Assembly: GCA_944472155.2 (NCBI GenBank)
Contig: OX235271.1
Location: 81,040,256-81,104,255, forward strand
DNA from: Trichobilharzia szidati
Lineage: Eukaryota > Platyhelminthes > Trematoda > Strigeidida > Schistosomatidae
Direction: 5' to 3'
Length of the DNA stretch: 64,000 nt
Numbering within the stretch: the stretch's first letter is position 1; every line of letters starts with the position of its first letter. The notes under the pieces are model-generated. The model was not told the DNA's origin. It ran no database searches and was given only the letters and a program-made list of their open reading frames with translations. Both the position numbers and the translations under genes were made by a program. Of the stretch, positions 19,445 through 29,860 are shown piece after piece.

Positions 19445-20070
19445 TTATTATTGTTCCCTTGGGTTCCTAGTGGAACATAGGGCTTCAACTGCACGTCTCC
19501 ACTTGTTTCTGTCTTCTGCTGTAATTTTCACTTGCTTCCATGTTAGTCCATACTGTTTCAATTCCTCCATGTCACCCTTGAACGTCCCACTCGCCGCTTC
19601 CCTTTCGGGTTCCACTCGAGCACTGGCCTGATGCGCAATGTCACCCAACGGCCTCCTCAGCGAGTGTCCAATCCATATTTGTTGACCGATTGGTTCTTGT
19701 TTTGTTTGTTCCCATAGTTTCTTGCTGGTGATTCTTTCCGGCCATCTGATCTTCAGCATAGAGCGAAGACAGCTGTTGATAAAGGTCTGCAACAGGCTGT
19801 TGGAAATATTCTTTGTGACCCGCCGCCACTTTTGTGATCCGTATAGAAGAACTGACTGACCTGACGTTTGTATTGAATATCCGAATTTTGTTGTTGATGC
19901 TGAGTGACGATGATTTCCAGATTGGTTTCAGGTTGATGAATGTGTTTCTCGCCTTCCCGATTCTCGATTTGACGTCCTCGTCCGTTCCTCCTGTAGTTGA
20001 GACAATGCTCCCTAGATAAGTGAATGAAGTAACCTCTTTCGAATCCCTGTTAAGTAGATCTATTTGAATT
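19445..20070 (-). mobile_element. RTE-type LINE 3' end
   Basis: Minus-strand remnant of the RT C-terminal region. From right to left it reads EVTSFTYLGSIVSTTGGTDE, then the RIGKARNTFINLKPIW helix, then LQTFINSCLRSMLKIRWPE and LTWKQVKITAEDRNKWR (19448-19792), with one frame change near 19800. The 3' end carries TGTTCCACTAGGAACCCAAGG followed by an AAT-type microsatellite (19436-19452). The 5' part of the LINE is missing. Confidence 0.75.
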
Positions 20071-20524
20071 ATCTACCCAGGTGACAGTTTTACGAAATTT
20101 TTTTTGCTAGATCTTTCTCTTTTTACTTTACCTGTAGAATGATAACACTGATTAGTGTGAATGTGATAGTTTATCATACGGATGGATTCAGTTTTTCTTT
20201 TTTCGCATTTTTATATTATATTGATCAGTAAGGCGTGTTTTTGCAACGCTCTATAAATATATAGAAAAAAAAATAATTCGTGTTACTTGAGACGTATAAA
20301 TGTGAACTTACATTTCTATTCAGGTCAAAAATATGAATGAATACTTAATTAGAAAAGTTTAAATAAAATATAATTTTAAAAGAATGATAATAAATGAAGT
20401 TACTTTTTATCGTTGTGTTATTTAGTAGTGACCATATTTAACGATCATTCATTACTGTTATAAGGAATAGTTTCAAATAAGAGAATAGTAGAATCCAGGG
20501 TTTCAACTGTTTAATAATAATAAC
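20071..20524. other. No recognisable feature
   Basis: AT-rich, stops in all frames. Confidence 0.4.
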
Positions 20525-20536
20525 AATAGTTTTATT

Positions 20537-20884
20537 TCAGGTAAGACCACGGGTTGATATCAGCTAGAGAACCATTGAAAACCAGGGAGTACTGAACAGC
20601 CAGATGTTTCGTCCCCTAGTACATGGCTCTTCATCAGCACGCACCCACTGGTTCTCGAGCCCAGTACCTTAAGGCAAGCTCGTATGCCATTGTATGGGGT
20701 CTCAGTGGCTGAATAGTATACGAGCTTGCCTTGTAACCAGAAGGTCCTGTGTTCGAAATCCGGCTGGTGCGTACTGTCGATGAGTCCTAAACTGGGACGA
20801 AACAGCTGTCCAGTGGTTCTCTAACTGATATCAACCTGTGGTCTAACCTGAAATAAACAGAATCCCTACAAACTAATTCTTGAA
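20537..20884. mobile_element. Fold-back H2 SINE with 12-bp TSD
   Basis: Exact 12-bp direct repeat AATAGTTTTATT at 20525-20536 and 20885-20896. The minus-oriented left arm (about 20537-20690) and plus-oriented right arm (about 20710-20884) are inverted copies, both ending in the CCACGGGTTGATATCAG / CTGATATCAACCTGTGG motif. The right arm has TCGATGA, GTCC/GGAC stem II, GAAA and ACAGCTGTC then CAGT near 20778-20812. Confidence 0.75.
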
Positions 20885-20896
20885 AATAGTTTTATT

Positions 20897-21454
20897 CTAA
20901 GTAGTGTTTATATAATGTACAGAATTTTTAGTGGGATTTATTGCGTAATACTTCCTCTTCGTCTGGCATCTGTAAGCAAAATAGTAATTGACAAGAGATA
21001 GCCTGACACATTACTGTCTGATCTTAAGTGCAAACCAATCCCTTATGATATTTCTTCTTTGCCTACTTCGAGAGATGCACAACATTTGGTTGAAAGTCAA
21101 TTAAAAGTAGTGCAGGAGGACATTTTGAGATTCAAGGACATAACTGAATAGGTTAAGACTGCAGGTAGTTATTTTCATTTCTGAGGCAGTAGCAGTTTGT
21201 AATAAAAACCTCAGGAATAGTTATCTCATGTACTGAGATACGTTACTACCCAATTTTAGTTGAAACTTGCGATTCAGTAGGTCGTAGACATTTTAAATAC
21301 CTGCGAGAATAAATAATACTATTGGAGGTTATATTCTAACTGATTAAAAAATAGAGCACAAGAGAAATAATATGCTATATAATGATTGACTTCTTTGGTA
21401 GCCCAAGTTTTAATCAAAGTGCGTACAGTAATAGCAACTCAATTTGTATTACTC
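20897..21454. other. Spacer with a short coding-like remnant
   Basis: About 21020-21148 reads on the plus strand as CKPIPYDISSLPTSRDAQHL then VESQLKVVQEDILRFKDITE and a stop. It looks protein-like (regular polar/hydrophobic pattern) but is preceded by a stop and no family is recognised. It could be a transposon remnant or an old exon. Confidence 0.3.
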
Positions 21455-21745
21455 CCTTAGAATCCGAGTGGAACATAGGGCTTCAACAGCACATCCCTAT
21501 TTCGTCCTATTCTCTGCGGTCCTCTTCATCTGGCCCCATGACTGCCCCTGGTCTCCTCCATGTCACTCTCGGATGCCACACTTGTCGTTTCCCATTCGGG
21601 TTCCACTCGAGCAGTGGCGTGAAACTCAGCGTCTGTCCGATCCATAGAACCTTTTACAAAAGTACAACTGCCTAATATTATACTTTTCTTAAAACCACCG
21701 AAAGAACAAGTAGAAAACATAAGGATCAAACCGGAAAAGCCAAGC
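21455..21745 (-). mobile_element. RTE LINE 3' fragment
   Basis: Minus strand: FHATARVEPEWETTSVASES matches the QASARVEPEREAASGTFKGD stretch of the copy at 19.6 kb. The 3' end has the shared GTGGAACATAGGGCTTCAA tail (minus-strand complement) at 21470-21488. Strongly truncated. Confidence 0.6.
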
Positions 21746-21779
21746 TTATTTGATTAGGAAGACTAAAATCTAATGAAAT

Positions 21780-22010
21780 GATTTTATTTCCATTCTTTTG
21801 CAATTCGAGTGAAAAATAAGGCTTCAAGCCTTAGGTTTTCAAGTTTCAGTAGCGAGATGAGGTTCCCAGCCTCATTCTCAATTTTCTCCCTTTTCCAGTC
21901 TTAGCAGTAGCTAGTAAACTAGGTGTGGTTTATGAGTATGTCGGCTAGGAATCGAACCCGGGCAACTTTTAGCGTGATTGGTGAGTATTCTACCATTGTA
22001 GTAATATAAA
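21780..22010 (-). mobile_element. SINE-4, decayed, minus
   Basis: Tail remnant AAGGCTTCAAGCC near 21817, body CCAGCCTCATTCTCAA near 21867, and box B complement GGAATCGAACCCGGGC near 21949. Confidence 0.6.
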
Positions 22011-22094
22011 GCGCTATGAGTACGTCTGCATCTTTATACTCTCTTCTGTATCATATTTCTTGATAAACAAATGCTGGTTTAAACTTCCCTACCA

Positions 22095-22330
22095 ACTTCC
22101 CTTCCTCCACGTTCCTAATGGAACATAGGGCACCAAGCTAATGGCCTGAAGTTTCTGTAGCAGTGTTTATTTTACAGGATAGGGTTGCTAGCCTCATGCC
22201 CAACCTTTCCTCTTCACCAGCATTATTTCTGCCTTAGCGAGGTAAAGGAGTGCGTCGGCCGGGGATCGAACCCCGGACCATGTGCATGGTTGGCGAGCGT
22301 CCTAACTGCTATGCCACTGACGAACAGAAG
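22095..22330 (-). mobile_element. SINE-4, well preserved, minus
   Basis: Tail GTTCCTAATGGAACATAGGG at about 22112; body; box B complement GGGGATCGAACCCCGG at 22260-22275; A-box region CGTCCTAACTGCTATGCC near 22297. One of the cleanest SINE-4 copies, so relatively recent. Confidence 0.75.
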
Positions 22331-22894
22331 ATGACTGTAACTCCACAAACATATACGCATATTTAATTGCTTCAGTTCATTTGTCTTTAAATAAGTATGC
22401 AGAATGTGTTCTACACATTTATGTATATAGATGTTTCTTAAACCTGTATAATTTTGTACGTATTCTTAATTAGTAGTGAATAAAACTAGCAGTATTAATA
22501 TTATTAACAATAGTCTTGTCATTCTCATAATCTAAAATATACATTGTATCATACAGCACAGATTAACATGCACAAATTAATTATAGTGTCATTTAATTAT
22601 ACACAGAGACTAGTATGATTGTGTCATATCCACTGGCTAGTTATCTTCTTCAACTAAGCAATACTAATGCATTATGATGTATATATATATAGAGGTGTAT
22701 GTGAGAAAATTAGTGTATAGTTGAATGTTTAACATTCATATTAAAGTTTCTGATAGATGTAAGACCATAGTCTAATTCATGGACTTATAAGAGGCTGCTG
22801 AGTAGTTTAATGTTATTTGATTATAGCACACAGTGATACAATATTAACAATTGGATGACTAGTAATCCAGTAATCCTGATGGTATTATTAAAAT
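22331..22894. other. No recognisable feature
   Basis: AT-rich spacer, with a short TA run near 22678-22692. Confidence 0.4.
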
Positions 22895-23135
22895 TTAGAC
22901 AGAGATGAAATGATTTAACCCTGATAAAATAAGTAATCTAGAGAATAGCTTGGCTATTTCAATAGATTCACTTGCATTTGACCATAAAATAGGGTTTGTT
23001 AGTGTATTTTTTATTAATATTGTTAGTTGGAGAGAGGGAGAGAGAGAAATAGGTTAATCGTCGAATCTTTGTTGATTGAATCAACACAAAACATGTGCAG
23101 TCGAAATGACGTAACACCTATACTGGATATCTGGA
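22895..23135 (+). mobile_element. PLE GIY-YIG C-terminal remnant
   Basis: Same subfamily as 18203-18734. The plus strand reads ISNLENSLAIS near 22933, then RNRLIVESLLIESTQNMCSR and NDVTPILDIW up to about 23130. A SM-alpha element follows immediately, apparently replacing the PLE 3' end. Confidence 0.6.
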
Positions 23136-23510
23136 TGTACCTGCATTCCCCAGTGAGTCAGTGGTACTGTTTCCACCGAGGCTCGAACCTACAGTTTCAA
23201 ACGCCAAAGCGTTATCCACTAGACAACTTGGGCTACGACAGTCACCTCTTGTGCAACGAGTCTTATTAAATATCTAATTGAATTTTACATCTTCCTGTGG
23301 ATTGATTAGACCGAAGTGCTTGGTCTTAGGTTGATATGTTGGCACGTTGTACCAAATAGGATGAAATGCGCATCCTGGATTCCACTGCTAGTCACCATCC
23401 ACCAAATGACTTCAAGCTACATGACCAGATATCATCAAAGCATCTGCACAAGGAGTCGACATGTCAACTTGGGATCGAGCACTTCGATCTAATCAATCGA
23501 CAGGAAAATA
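23131..23510. mobile_element. SM-alpha (H1) SINE, inverted arrangement
   Basis: The left part (about 23131-23270) is the minus-oriented head with box B complement GGCTCGAACC near 23181. The right part (about 23355-23510) is the plus-oriented tail from GGATGAAATGCGCATCCTGG onward. The CTGATGA half of the ribozyme is missing in the right part, so the junction lies inside the hammerhead. Confidence 0.65.
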
Positions 23511-24104
23511 TGAATTTAATTAAACAAGTTTTATTATGTCTTATGAATACACTGATATGATTATGAGTTAGTGAATTCTGCTAGGAACGTCAACGAGTTA
23601 TTAATCCTATATCACTGACTGTCTGTTATATTACCAAATAAACCTATCTCGTATAGAATTATATTCTACCATATTGTCCAAATCCTAATCTTACGATAAC
23701 TGTAGTTTTTAGTATTTTATTTATGATTCGTAATCGCTAAAATATTTCTTAGATATTCAACTTCATTATTTTCTTTTTATTCTGTTTGTTTATTTTACAA
23801 TATCATTCATCCTAGATTTTTAAAAATTTATTTCTATGGTATTTGCCCTTGTGACAGCTTGAATGAGTATCATAGTTAATATGTCTTGTATTTTGTCTAC
23901 GCCTTTTTTAGTTAACATTTGTACCACCTTATTTATCTAAACGTCATAATAGACTAGTTTTATAATTATTGTAAAGACTAAATGTTGAAGTTATGCTTTG
24001 TGTTGTTTAAATTAGTGTATAATTTTGATTTAAATTTTTTCTAAAATTAGGTTGCTAGGACATCGGTTGTATAACAATTTATACTCTTATTTCGTTAGTG
24101 ATGA
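23511..24104. other. No recognisable feature
   Basis: AT-rich intron sequence with no element or exon signal. Confidence 0.4.
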
Positions 24105-24292
24105 GTACTGGTAAGATTCAGGACGCATGTGTCTGGCCCTTTTCAGGAGTCGTCAGCTAGATATACCTTTATTCCAGTGTGGGATGATGCTCCCACCGAG
24201 ATTCGAACCTAGTACTCATCGTTTCAAACATTGAAGCATTACTGACTGTACTACCAGAGCCATCTCTTGTGCAATGAGGTATCAAAGGATGA
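24105..24292 (-). mobile_element. SM-alpha (H1) SINE, decayed
   Basis: Minus strand: TGACGAC core region near 24148-24156, CTGAATCTTACC tail, and box B complement ATTCGAACCTAG near 24201. The GAAA element is lost. Confidence 0.55.
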
Positions 24293-24319
24293 TGAAGTTG
24301 TAAAATGCTTTAATTCAAT

Positions 24320-24720
24320 ATTCAACTTGAATAGTAGAATTCAGTCTGCACCAGGTGGAGGACTAGATTGATAACACTTATTTACTACCTAGTAACCAAT
24401 CAAACTATCTACAACAATCTTACAAGAGGTCAGTCGGTAGTCTGAATAGCTCAGTTATAACGTCTCTGACTGTAACACTGGGTAACGCCAGGTTGAATCT
24501 CAGAGGGGACATGAGGCCCTTGAGGACTGTAATTATGCCTTGCTGACAAGTACCAACAAGCATGAGACGTATATTCAAGACTTCCTGCCTCCAATCATCT
24601 AACATTTAATAAGTGTTGGTTTTATACGGTTAGAGGCATTTGTCAGGAAGCTTAGGACCTAGATTTCGTGCTAGTTAGCACTCCCCAGTCAGTAAGGCGT
24701 ATGTGTAAAGTCAAATTATG
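24320..24720. mobile_element. Family H8 SINE with inverted 3' end
   Basis: Plus-strand copy (24320-24625) with AATAGCTCAG head near 24445 and GACTGTAACACTGGGTAACG. It is followed by a minus-strand 3' segment (about 24636-24715) whose hammerhead keeps GTGC/GCAC and GAAA but has CTGGGGA for the core. Again a plus copy joined to its own inverted end. Confidence 0.55.
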
Positions 24721-24939
24721 AACAACTAGATTTTTGAAATATTAACAAACTTTTAACATGTCCGAGTTAAACTCAAAAGGTAACTTGAACACTCATCACC
24801 AAGATTAATACTCAGTTATGATTTTCACTTTTCAAGTAACTTCAAGAAGAATTGAGTGGTGTACCCAGATAATAGTAGCAAAAATAATAATAGTAATAGA
24901 ATAAATAACCAATATAAGTAAAACAACTAAGTGAAGGAT

Positions 24940-25430
24940 ATTTATAAAGTTAGATAAAGCTAGATTTAAGCTGAATACTGTCACTTTTTGTATACATAGA
25001 TCCGGTTTTTCAGTCAGCTGATGACGCAAGCTTCCGTAAACTCAAGCGCGTTTTCATTACTTTGCTTACTGATGACGGTAAAGCTCTTATTCATCACAGT
25101 AGTATGGTCATAGTCCAATAAATAACTTATGATTGGGATCCTTAGGGTGTCATTGTGAGTACTAGAGGGACATTGGACAGAGAATTCGGTGACATGAACT
25201 TTCAGAAATCTTTCCGTACGCCTATTGTATTTACTTCGAGAAAAATAGACAAATTAGCATATGCAAATCAATGTTGTGATGATCGATGGCTTATCTTTCC
25301 CCGATGTTGTCACTGTCTCATTTTGTGGTGTTTATGAGTGAGGTATCAGCTGCACGAGAGGTTTATTTAACTACCTTCTCTAGATGACGTTTGAGCAAGT
25401 GCGTGACACTGTCTTTCTTGAATGGTAACT
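24940..25430 (-). mobile_element. PLE linker and GIY-YIG remnant, minus
   Basis: From right to left on the minus strand: VPFKKDSVTHLLKRHLEKVV (aligned to LPFKGDDVQEVVKRRLDKAI at 12.4 kb), then a decayed GIY-YIG stretch, then LTEKPDLCIQK, the usual C-terminus. Several frame changes and stops. Confidence 0.55.
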
Positions 25431-25494
25431 ACATATACATTTCCATCTTAGAAACAGTTCATCATATTACTGTTCGGTATTTTTTCTTTGTCAT
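25431..25494. other. Short spacer
   Basis: Separates a PLE remnant from an H8 pair. Nothing recognised. Confidence 0.3.
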
Positions 25495-25905
25495 ACATGG
25501 TATTAGGTGGTTGGAGGCAATCGGCAGGAAGCCTTGGACCAAGGTTTAGTACTATTTCACACTCGCTATTCAGCAAGGCGTATCTGAAACCCTGAAGGAA
25601 CTCATGTCCCCGTCTTCTGAGACTCGAACCCGTGTCACTCAGTGCTGCAGTCAGAGAAGTTACCACTGAGCTACTCGGGTTCGCGATTTACCTCCTGTAG
25701 GACTGTATTGAATATTTTTGATTGGCCACTAGTCAGTAATTAATTAGTGCTAACTAGCACGAAACCTAGGTCAAGCAAAGTTTCCTGTCGATTGCCTCCA
25801 ACCATTTAATACCAACAATTCATAGTGCACCGTGATGGCGAGGCACCTAGCGTGGTGGCCACATTGCAAACATGACTGATAGAAGTTGGTCTGCACCAAA
25901 GGTAA
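25495..25905. mobile_element. Family H8 SINE, inverted pair
   Basis: Minus copy (about 25495-25690) with box complement AGACTCGAACCCG near 25620, then plus 3' part (about 25730-25905). The plus part keeps GTGC/GCAC, GAAA and ACCTAGGTC near 25747-25773 but lacks CTGATGA, so the junction falls at the ribozyme. The tail matches 14.65 and 58.5 kb. Confidence 0.6.
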
Positions 25906-25977
25906 GACTAAACACACACATTACACTATTTACTGAATAGCGTCAAATCAAAAATATTTAATCAGTGTTCTAGAATA

Positions 25978-26104
25978 TAAGAATAAAACTTGGGCACTGT
26001 GGTAGAGTGTAATTCCATTATGGGTAAATTTTTATTTTGATAGAGTCTCACAGTGTTATACAGTAATATTTACTGATCAGTAAATATTACTGTATAACAC
26101 TGTG
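25978..26104 (-). mobile_element. Minimal fold-back insertion built from PLE end sequence, with TSD
   Basis: Flanked by a 14-bp direct repeat AGTGTTCTAGAATA at 25964-25977 and 26105-26118, whose first two bases may also belong to the palindrome. It consists of the reverse complement of the PLE tail seen at 18834-18930, followed by a short plus-oriented copy of the same end. No coding sequence. It looks like a complete 127-bp insertion of the 3' cleavage product plus its inverted partial copy. Confidence 0.7.
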
Positions 26105-26106
26105 AG
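26047..26106. repeat. Perfect 60-bp palindrome
   Basis: Thirty bases each side of the 26076/26077 centre (ACTGA/TCAGT) are exactly complementary; the next base pair mismatches. Both arms start at the base predicted to follow hammerhead cleavage in the parent element (GAAACGTC then ATCAG), overlapping by two bases. Confidence 0.9.
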
Positions 26107-26118
26107 TGTTCTAGAATA

Positions 26119-26426
26119 GCTAGGGCATATTGGTAATTGAATTTTGACAGTTCTAGACGTAGAAATGTTGATTAGTATATTTTTATATGTGAAGGATATA
26201 CTACTTATTTATACAGATTTATATTTCAGTATATCTAAGTTTTTATGCCTTCATTAGTTATACATTGTTATGGTATTTACAGATTTTGTCAAATATTAAA
26301 CAGATTTTATTTTTATTGCATTTATTTTGCATATAGCAGATTTGCACAAATGTTTTGCTTAGCAATAGCTAACCAACAAGGACATTCTTATCTCTTAATC
26401 GTGGTGATAAACAACAAACGTTAAAA

Positions 26427-26464
<38 letters not shown>

Positions 26465-26644
26465 ATCAATGTTAGCACACAAAAGCCAGTAAAGGTAGAT
26501 TAAAATCATATTAGAAATTGTACTCGGGTACACAAGTAGTATAAGGTGGTAGAATAACAATCAGTTTGTTTTGGCTATTATTTAAATGCTTATAAAATGA
26601 ATGTATGGTCAATAAAAAAAAGGTGAGATGAAATAACTTGAATA
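26119..26644. other. Intron sequence with TA microsatellite
   Basis: A TA dinucleotide run lies at about 26431-26462. Nothing else recognised. Confidence 0.5.
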
Positions 26645-26885
26645 ACATTATTTGGTGGATAGTGGCTAACAATGGAATCTTGGATGTGCATTTCGTCCTG
26701 TTTGGGACTCATCAGTTTGATGTAGCTGCATTCCCCAGTCAGTCAGTGAGTGAGTGATGGTGACCCGTTTCTCGTTGAGCCTAGAAACTAGCACTCAGTG
26801 TTTCAAACGTTAAAGGCTACGACAGTTACCTCTTGTCCAGCAGACACGACAACAGATACCGAGCATTTCAGCTCAGGATAATGGG
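26645..26885 (-). mobile_element. SM-alpha (H1) SINE, minus
   Basis: Minus-strand SM-alpha element with its hammerhead near the 3' end (26672-26725). The head is recognisable by TTTCAAACGTTAAAGGC near 26798 (reverse complement). An AG-rich short duplication (CAGTCAGTGAGTGAGTG) near 26737-26755 is a slippage product. Confidence 0.65.
26672..26725 (-). ncRNA. SM-alpha hammerhead ribozyme, core intact
   Basis: Minus strand: CTGATGA (26709-26715), stem II GTCC.../...GGAC with loop CAAACA, CGAAA (26691-26694 for GAAA), stem III ATGCACAT and cleavage triplet ATC. All core bases are kept. Stem I is imperfect (ATCAAA against CAAGAT). The best H1 ribozyme candidate in the window. Confidence 0.7.
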
Positions 26886-27044
26886 TAATTCAAAGTAAAA
26901 ACTCCAAGAAATAACAATATGAACGACGTGTGTATAAATTTCTCACCAACAAAAGCGTAGCTCTCAAAAGGGTGAAAAGTTGTAATCAGTTGTTGTAGAG
27001 ACAATATTAATGCTATAAAGGAATATGCAGTCTATTAGGATACT

Positions 27045-27242
27045 ACGCAGTCCGTTGGTAGTATAGCGGTAGAATTCTCGCCAACCACGCGTGTGGTTTG
27101 AGGTTCGATCCCCTGCCGACTCACTCCTGTATCTGACTAAGCTAGTAATAAGATTGGTAAAGAGGAAAGGTTGGGCTTTAGGCTAGCAACCCTATCCCGT
27201 AAAAGTAAACACTACTGTTACCTATGCTCTACTACGAATGTA
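27045..27242 (+). mobile_element. SINE-4, plus
   Basis: Head from CAGTCCGTTGGTAGTATAGC at 27049 with box B GAGGTTCGATCCCC near 27100, body, and a 3' end with an eroded tail near 27220. Confidence 0.65.
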
Positions 27243-28125
27243 AAGAAATAAGATAAGAAAAAAAACAGGATACGCTGGATGTACTTCAATAGGTGATAAA
27301 CAGCTGTAATAATGAAATACACTGCGCTTACAGCGAAATGATTAGTGAACAACTATCAAATAGTAAAGAATTTAATGTGGTGTATCTACTAACAAATGTG
27401 AAAAATATTACGTAAGCCTAGGTTAATAGACCTAATAATAGAGGTCATGAACTCGTGGACCTTCTAATATAAAAATTTGTCACAAGGAACAAGGTTAAAA
27501 AGGGAGAAGAATAAGATAGAAATTTTAAATTGATAATTATCATTGGTTATAGAACATCTGTTGACATTTCTGTAGACTTTAAGGTAAACAAAGTGGCTGG
27601 TTTACTACTTTGTTTGTTTTCAGGTCATCAGGAAGTTTGACTATCAGCCTCCGCCTTTTTTTATCTTCCGATTTGAAGTAGACACTGTTTCTTCATTTTT
27701 CAAAATCTGTAAGTCACAAACGCACATTCATACATACATACATACACTGTGAGAGCATGTTAACTAATTAGTATGTTATGTGGTACCTTTGCTTTGCTTT
27801 GCTTTCTCATAATTGCAAGAACACGTGTTTTATCGCTGTCATTTTCATCAGTATTAGATGTTTATTATTGAATATAAAACACATTTCTAATGAGATTATG
27901 ACTACTATTGGTTAAATAAATATAGTAATTTATGGCGTGATTTAAATGGAATTTCATCAGGTTTAAAATAAAGTAATTTCAGGTATATCTGCTAAGCAAA
28001 ACTATTTATTATCTAATTTCAGTGCAGATTTTGTGAGGAATCATTATTAGTGAGAAAATCATTGTAAACTCCAGAGAGAATTATACAGCTGTTTCGTTCC
28101 GGTTTGGGACTCTTCAACAGTGCGA
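27243..28125. other. No gene; short tetranucleotide repeat
   Basis: CATA repeats at about 27731-27746. The rest is AT-rich and unassigned. Confidence 0.4.
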
Positions 28126-28260
28126 ATATTCAGCATATATATATATATATGCAGCGAGAGAGAGAGTTGTAGAGCCAGAAGAGGAAATTATCGAAAAGGA
28201 TATTCTTTGCTCAATTATTTTGGCTTTTTCTATATGTCTGATTGAATATTTTCTCTATAT
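28126..28260 (+). mobile_element. PLE 3' end, family H7
   Basis: TA repeat (about 28136-28150), then TGTAGAGCCAGAAGAGG, a weak stem II, CGAAAAGG and an AATATTC-like palindrome, then TTTGCTCAATTATTTTGGC. Same end as at 16.84, 17.78 and 56.76 kb. The core reads CAGAAGA, so it is probably inactive. Confidence 0.5.
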
Positions 28261-28684
28261 AGAAATTCCTTTATGTAAAATTGTTATAATGAATGTTCTT
28301 ATGGAATACTTTTTCAGTTGAAATAAGTAATTAGGTGTAAATATTTTGACTTGAGAATGATGGGTTGTTTTCTTGTTTTATGTCATCACACGCGAAATTG
28401 GTGCATATTTCAGGTGCATTTTCAAAGCCACATTAAAAAAATTTTTTAATGAGCTTTTGACATTACCTTAATCATTTGGTTATTATAATGCTTGTTGTAT
28501 TATTCATCATAACAATAACGAAAATTTATATCACATGCTTCAGATAAAAATTTCTTATGTTCATTAGTAATATCGTAATACTGTGGAACACACATTTCTT
28601 GTGCCAAAATTCACATCACAAACTATTAAGACAGTAAATTTTCTTCTTAATGTCTTCGGAATAAAATAATACCGATTCTGAGCA
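28261..28684. other. No recognisable feature
   Basis: AT-rich spacer. Confidence 0.4.
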
Positions 28685-28698
28685 AAAAATTATCGTTT

Positions 28699-29002
28699 AC
28701 AGGACTTCATCATGAGCTGATATTGGTTAGAGAACCATTGGAAAACAAGCTGAGAGTATCGGACAGCTGTTTCGCCCTAGCTATTTTGGGACTGTTCATC
28801 AGTACGTACCCACATCGCGGGTTTAAACCCAGGACCTTCTGGTTACAAGGCGAGCTCGTAGTCATTGAGCTGAAGAGTTCCAAACTAGGACGAAACAGCT
28901 GTCCAATACTCCCAGCTTGTTTTCCAATGGTTCTCTAACCAATATCAGTTCATAATGAAATCCTGCAACCAATCAATCAAATCCGTACAAACCGATACTT
29001 GG
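28699..29002. mobile_element. Fold-back H2 SINE, near-perfect TSD
   Basis: Flanked by AAAAATTATCGTTT (28685-28698) and AAAAATTGTCGTTT (29003-29016), identical at 13 of 14 positions. Left arm is minus and right arm plus, with matching ends (TTCATCATGAGCTGATATTGG against ATATCAGTTCATAATGAA). The left arm has CTGATGA, GAAA and ACAGCTGTC on the minus strand; the right arm has GGACGAAACAGCTGTCC near 28888. Confidence 0.7.
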
Positions 29003-29394
29003 AAAAATTGTCGTTTTTTCTTCCATGAGATCATGAGAAAAAAAGACGTGTGAAACGGGGTGTCAACTGATATGTGAAATCTTCGAATATTTAAAAAAAG
29101 AATGTCTTGCATCTGAGATGATGACAAAAAGTGTTCTGAGACGTTATGTGAATGTGAATCTAAGCTGGTTCATAATTAGTAGATAGCACCTTTTTTCTTA
29201 AATGTCGAATTACTCAACTTGCAATGCAATTAATTAATGGTTAACCATATTGCGTTCTGTTCTAAATTATTCTTTCGGAAAGCGAATATTCATAGGGGAG
29301 AACTTACGGTCACTTCAGGAGTTTAGCTAGATTTGTTTTCGTCGTTTTGCTTTCATAATGTGAACAATCACATAAATAATGTAGGAATTAGATG

Positions 29395-29515
29395 TTGAGT
29401 GGGTGCGTACTACCGATGATTCCCAAACTAGGATGAAACAGCTGTCCAGTACTCCAGTGCTGGTTTTCAATGGTTCTCTAACTGTTACCAATCCTTGATC
29501 AACTCGCAAAAACCT
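29395..29515 (+). mobile_element. H2 SINE, 3' part
   Basis: Begins near the ribozyme (GCGTACTACCGATGATTCCC at 29404) and ends CAATCCTTGATCAACTCGC. Very close to the right arm at 3.53-3.62 kb, so the same subfamily. Confidence 0.65.
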
Positions 29516-29574
29516 TAAATGGTAATCAAGAAAATAAGCGTTAACGAATGGTACCATAGACTACTGACTGATTA

Positions 29575-29860
29575 AAATGAGTAGTTGTATACCACCCTAA
29601 TATGAATCAGTAGTGTTTACTGGTCAGATCGAAGTGATGTATATACTCTCGTCTAGGACCGCTCCCCTCATTTGAGTAAAACCGGGTACATCTCTCGACC
29701 TCAAACGAATGAAACAGCTGTCCAGTGTTTAGTTCACTTCAATCTGGTCAGCAAAAACAACTGGTTTATGTGGGTGATATATAACTACTTGTCCCAATCA
29801 ACCAGTAGTATGTAGTTTTCCGCAGTTGTGCACTTAAAGATCAATGATGTCACATTATCT
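29575..29860. repeat. S5 repeat, inverted, with an H2-like ribozyme end
   Basis: GAGTAGTTGTATACCACCC on the left and TATATAACTACTTGTCCC on the right are inverted versions of each other. The centre has GAATGAAACAGCTGTCCAGTG, the 3' half of an H2-like hammerhead. A second copy is at 34.02-34.22 kb. Confidence 0.45.
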
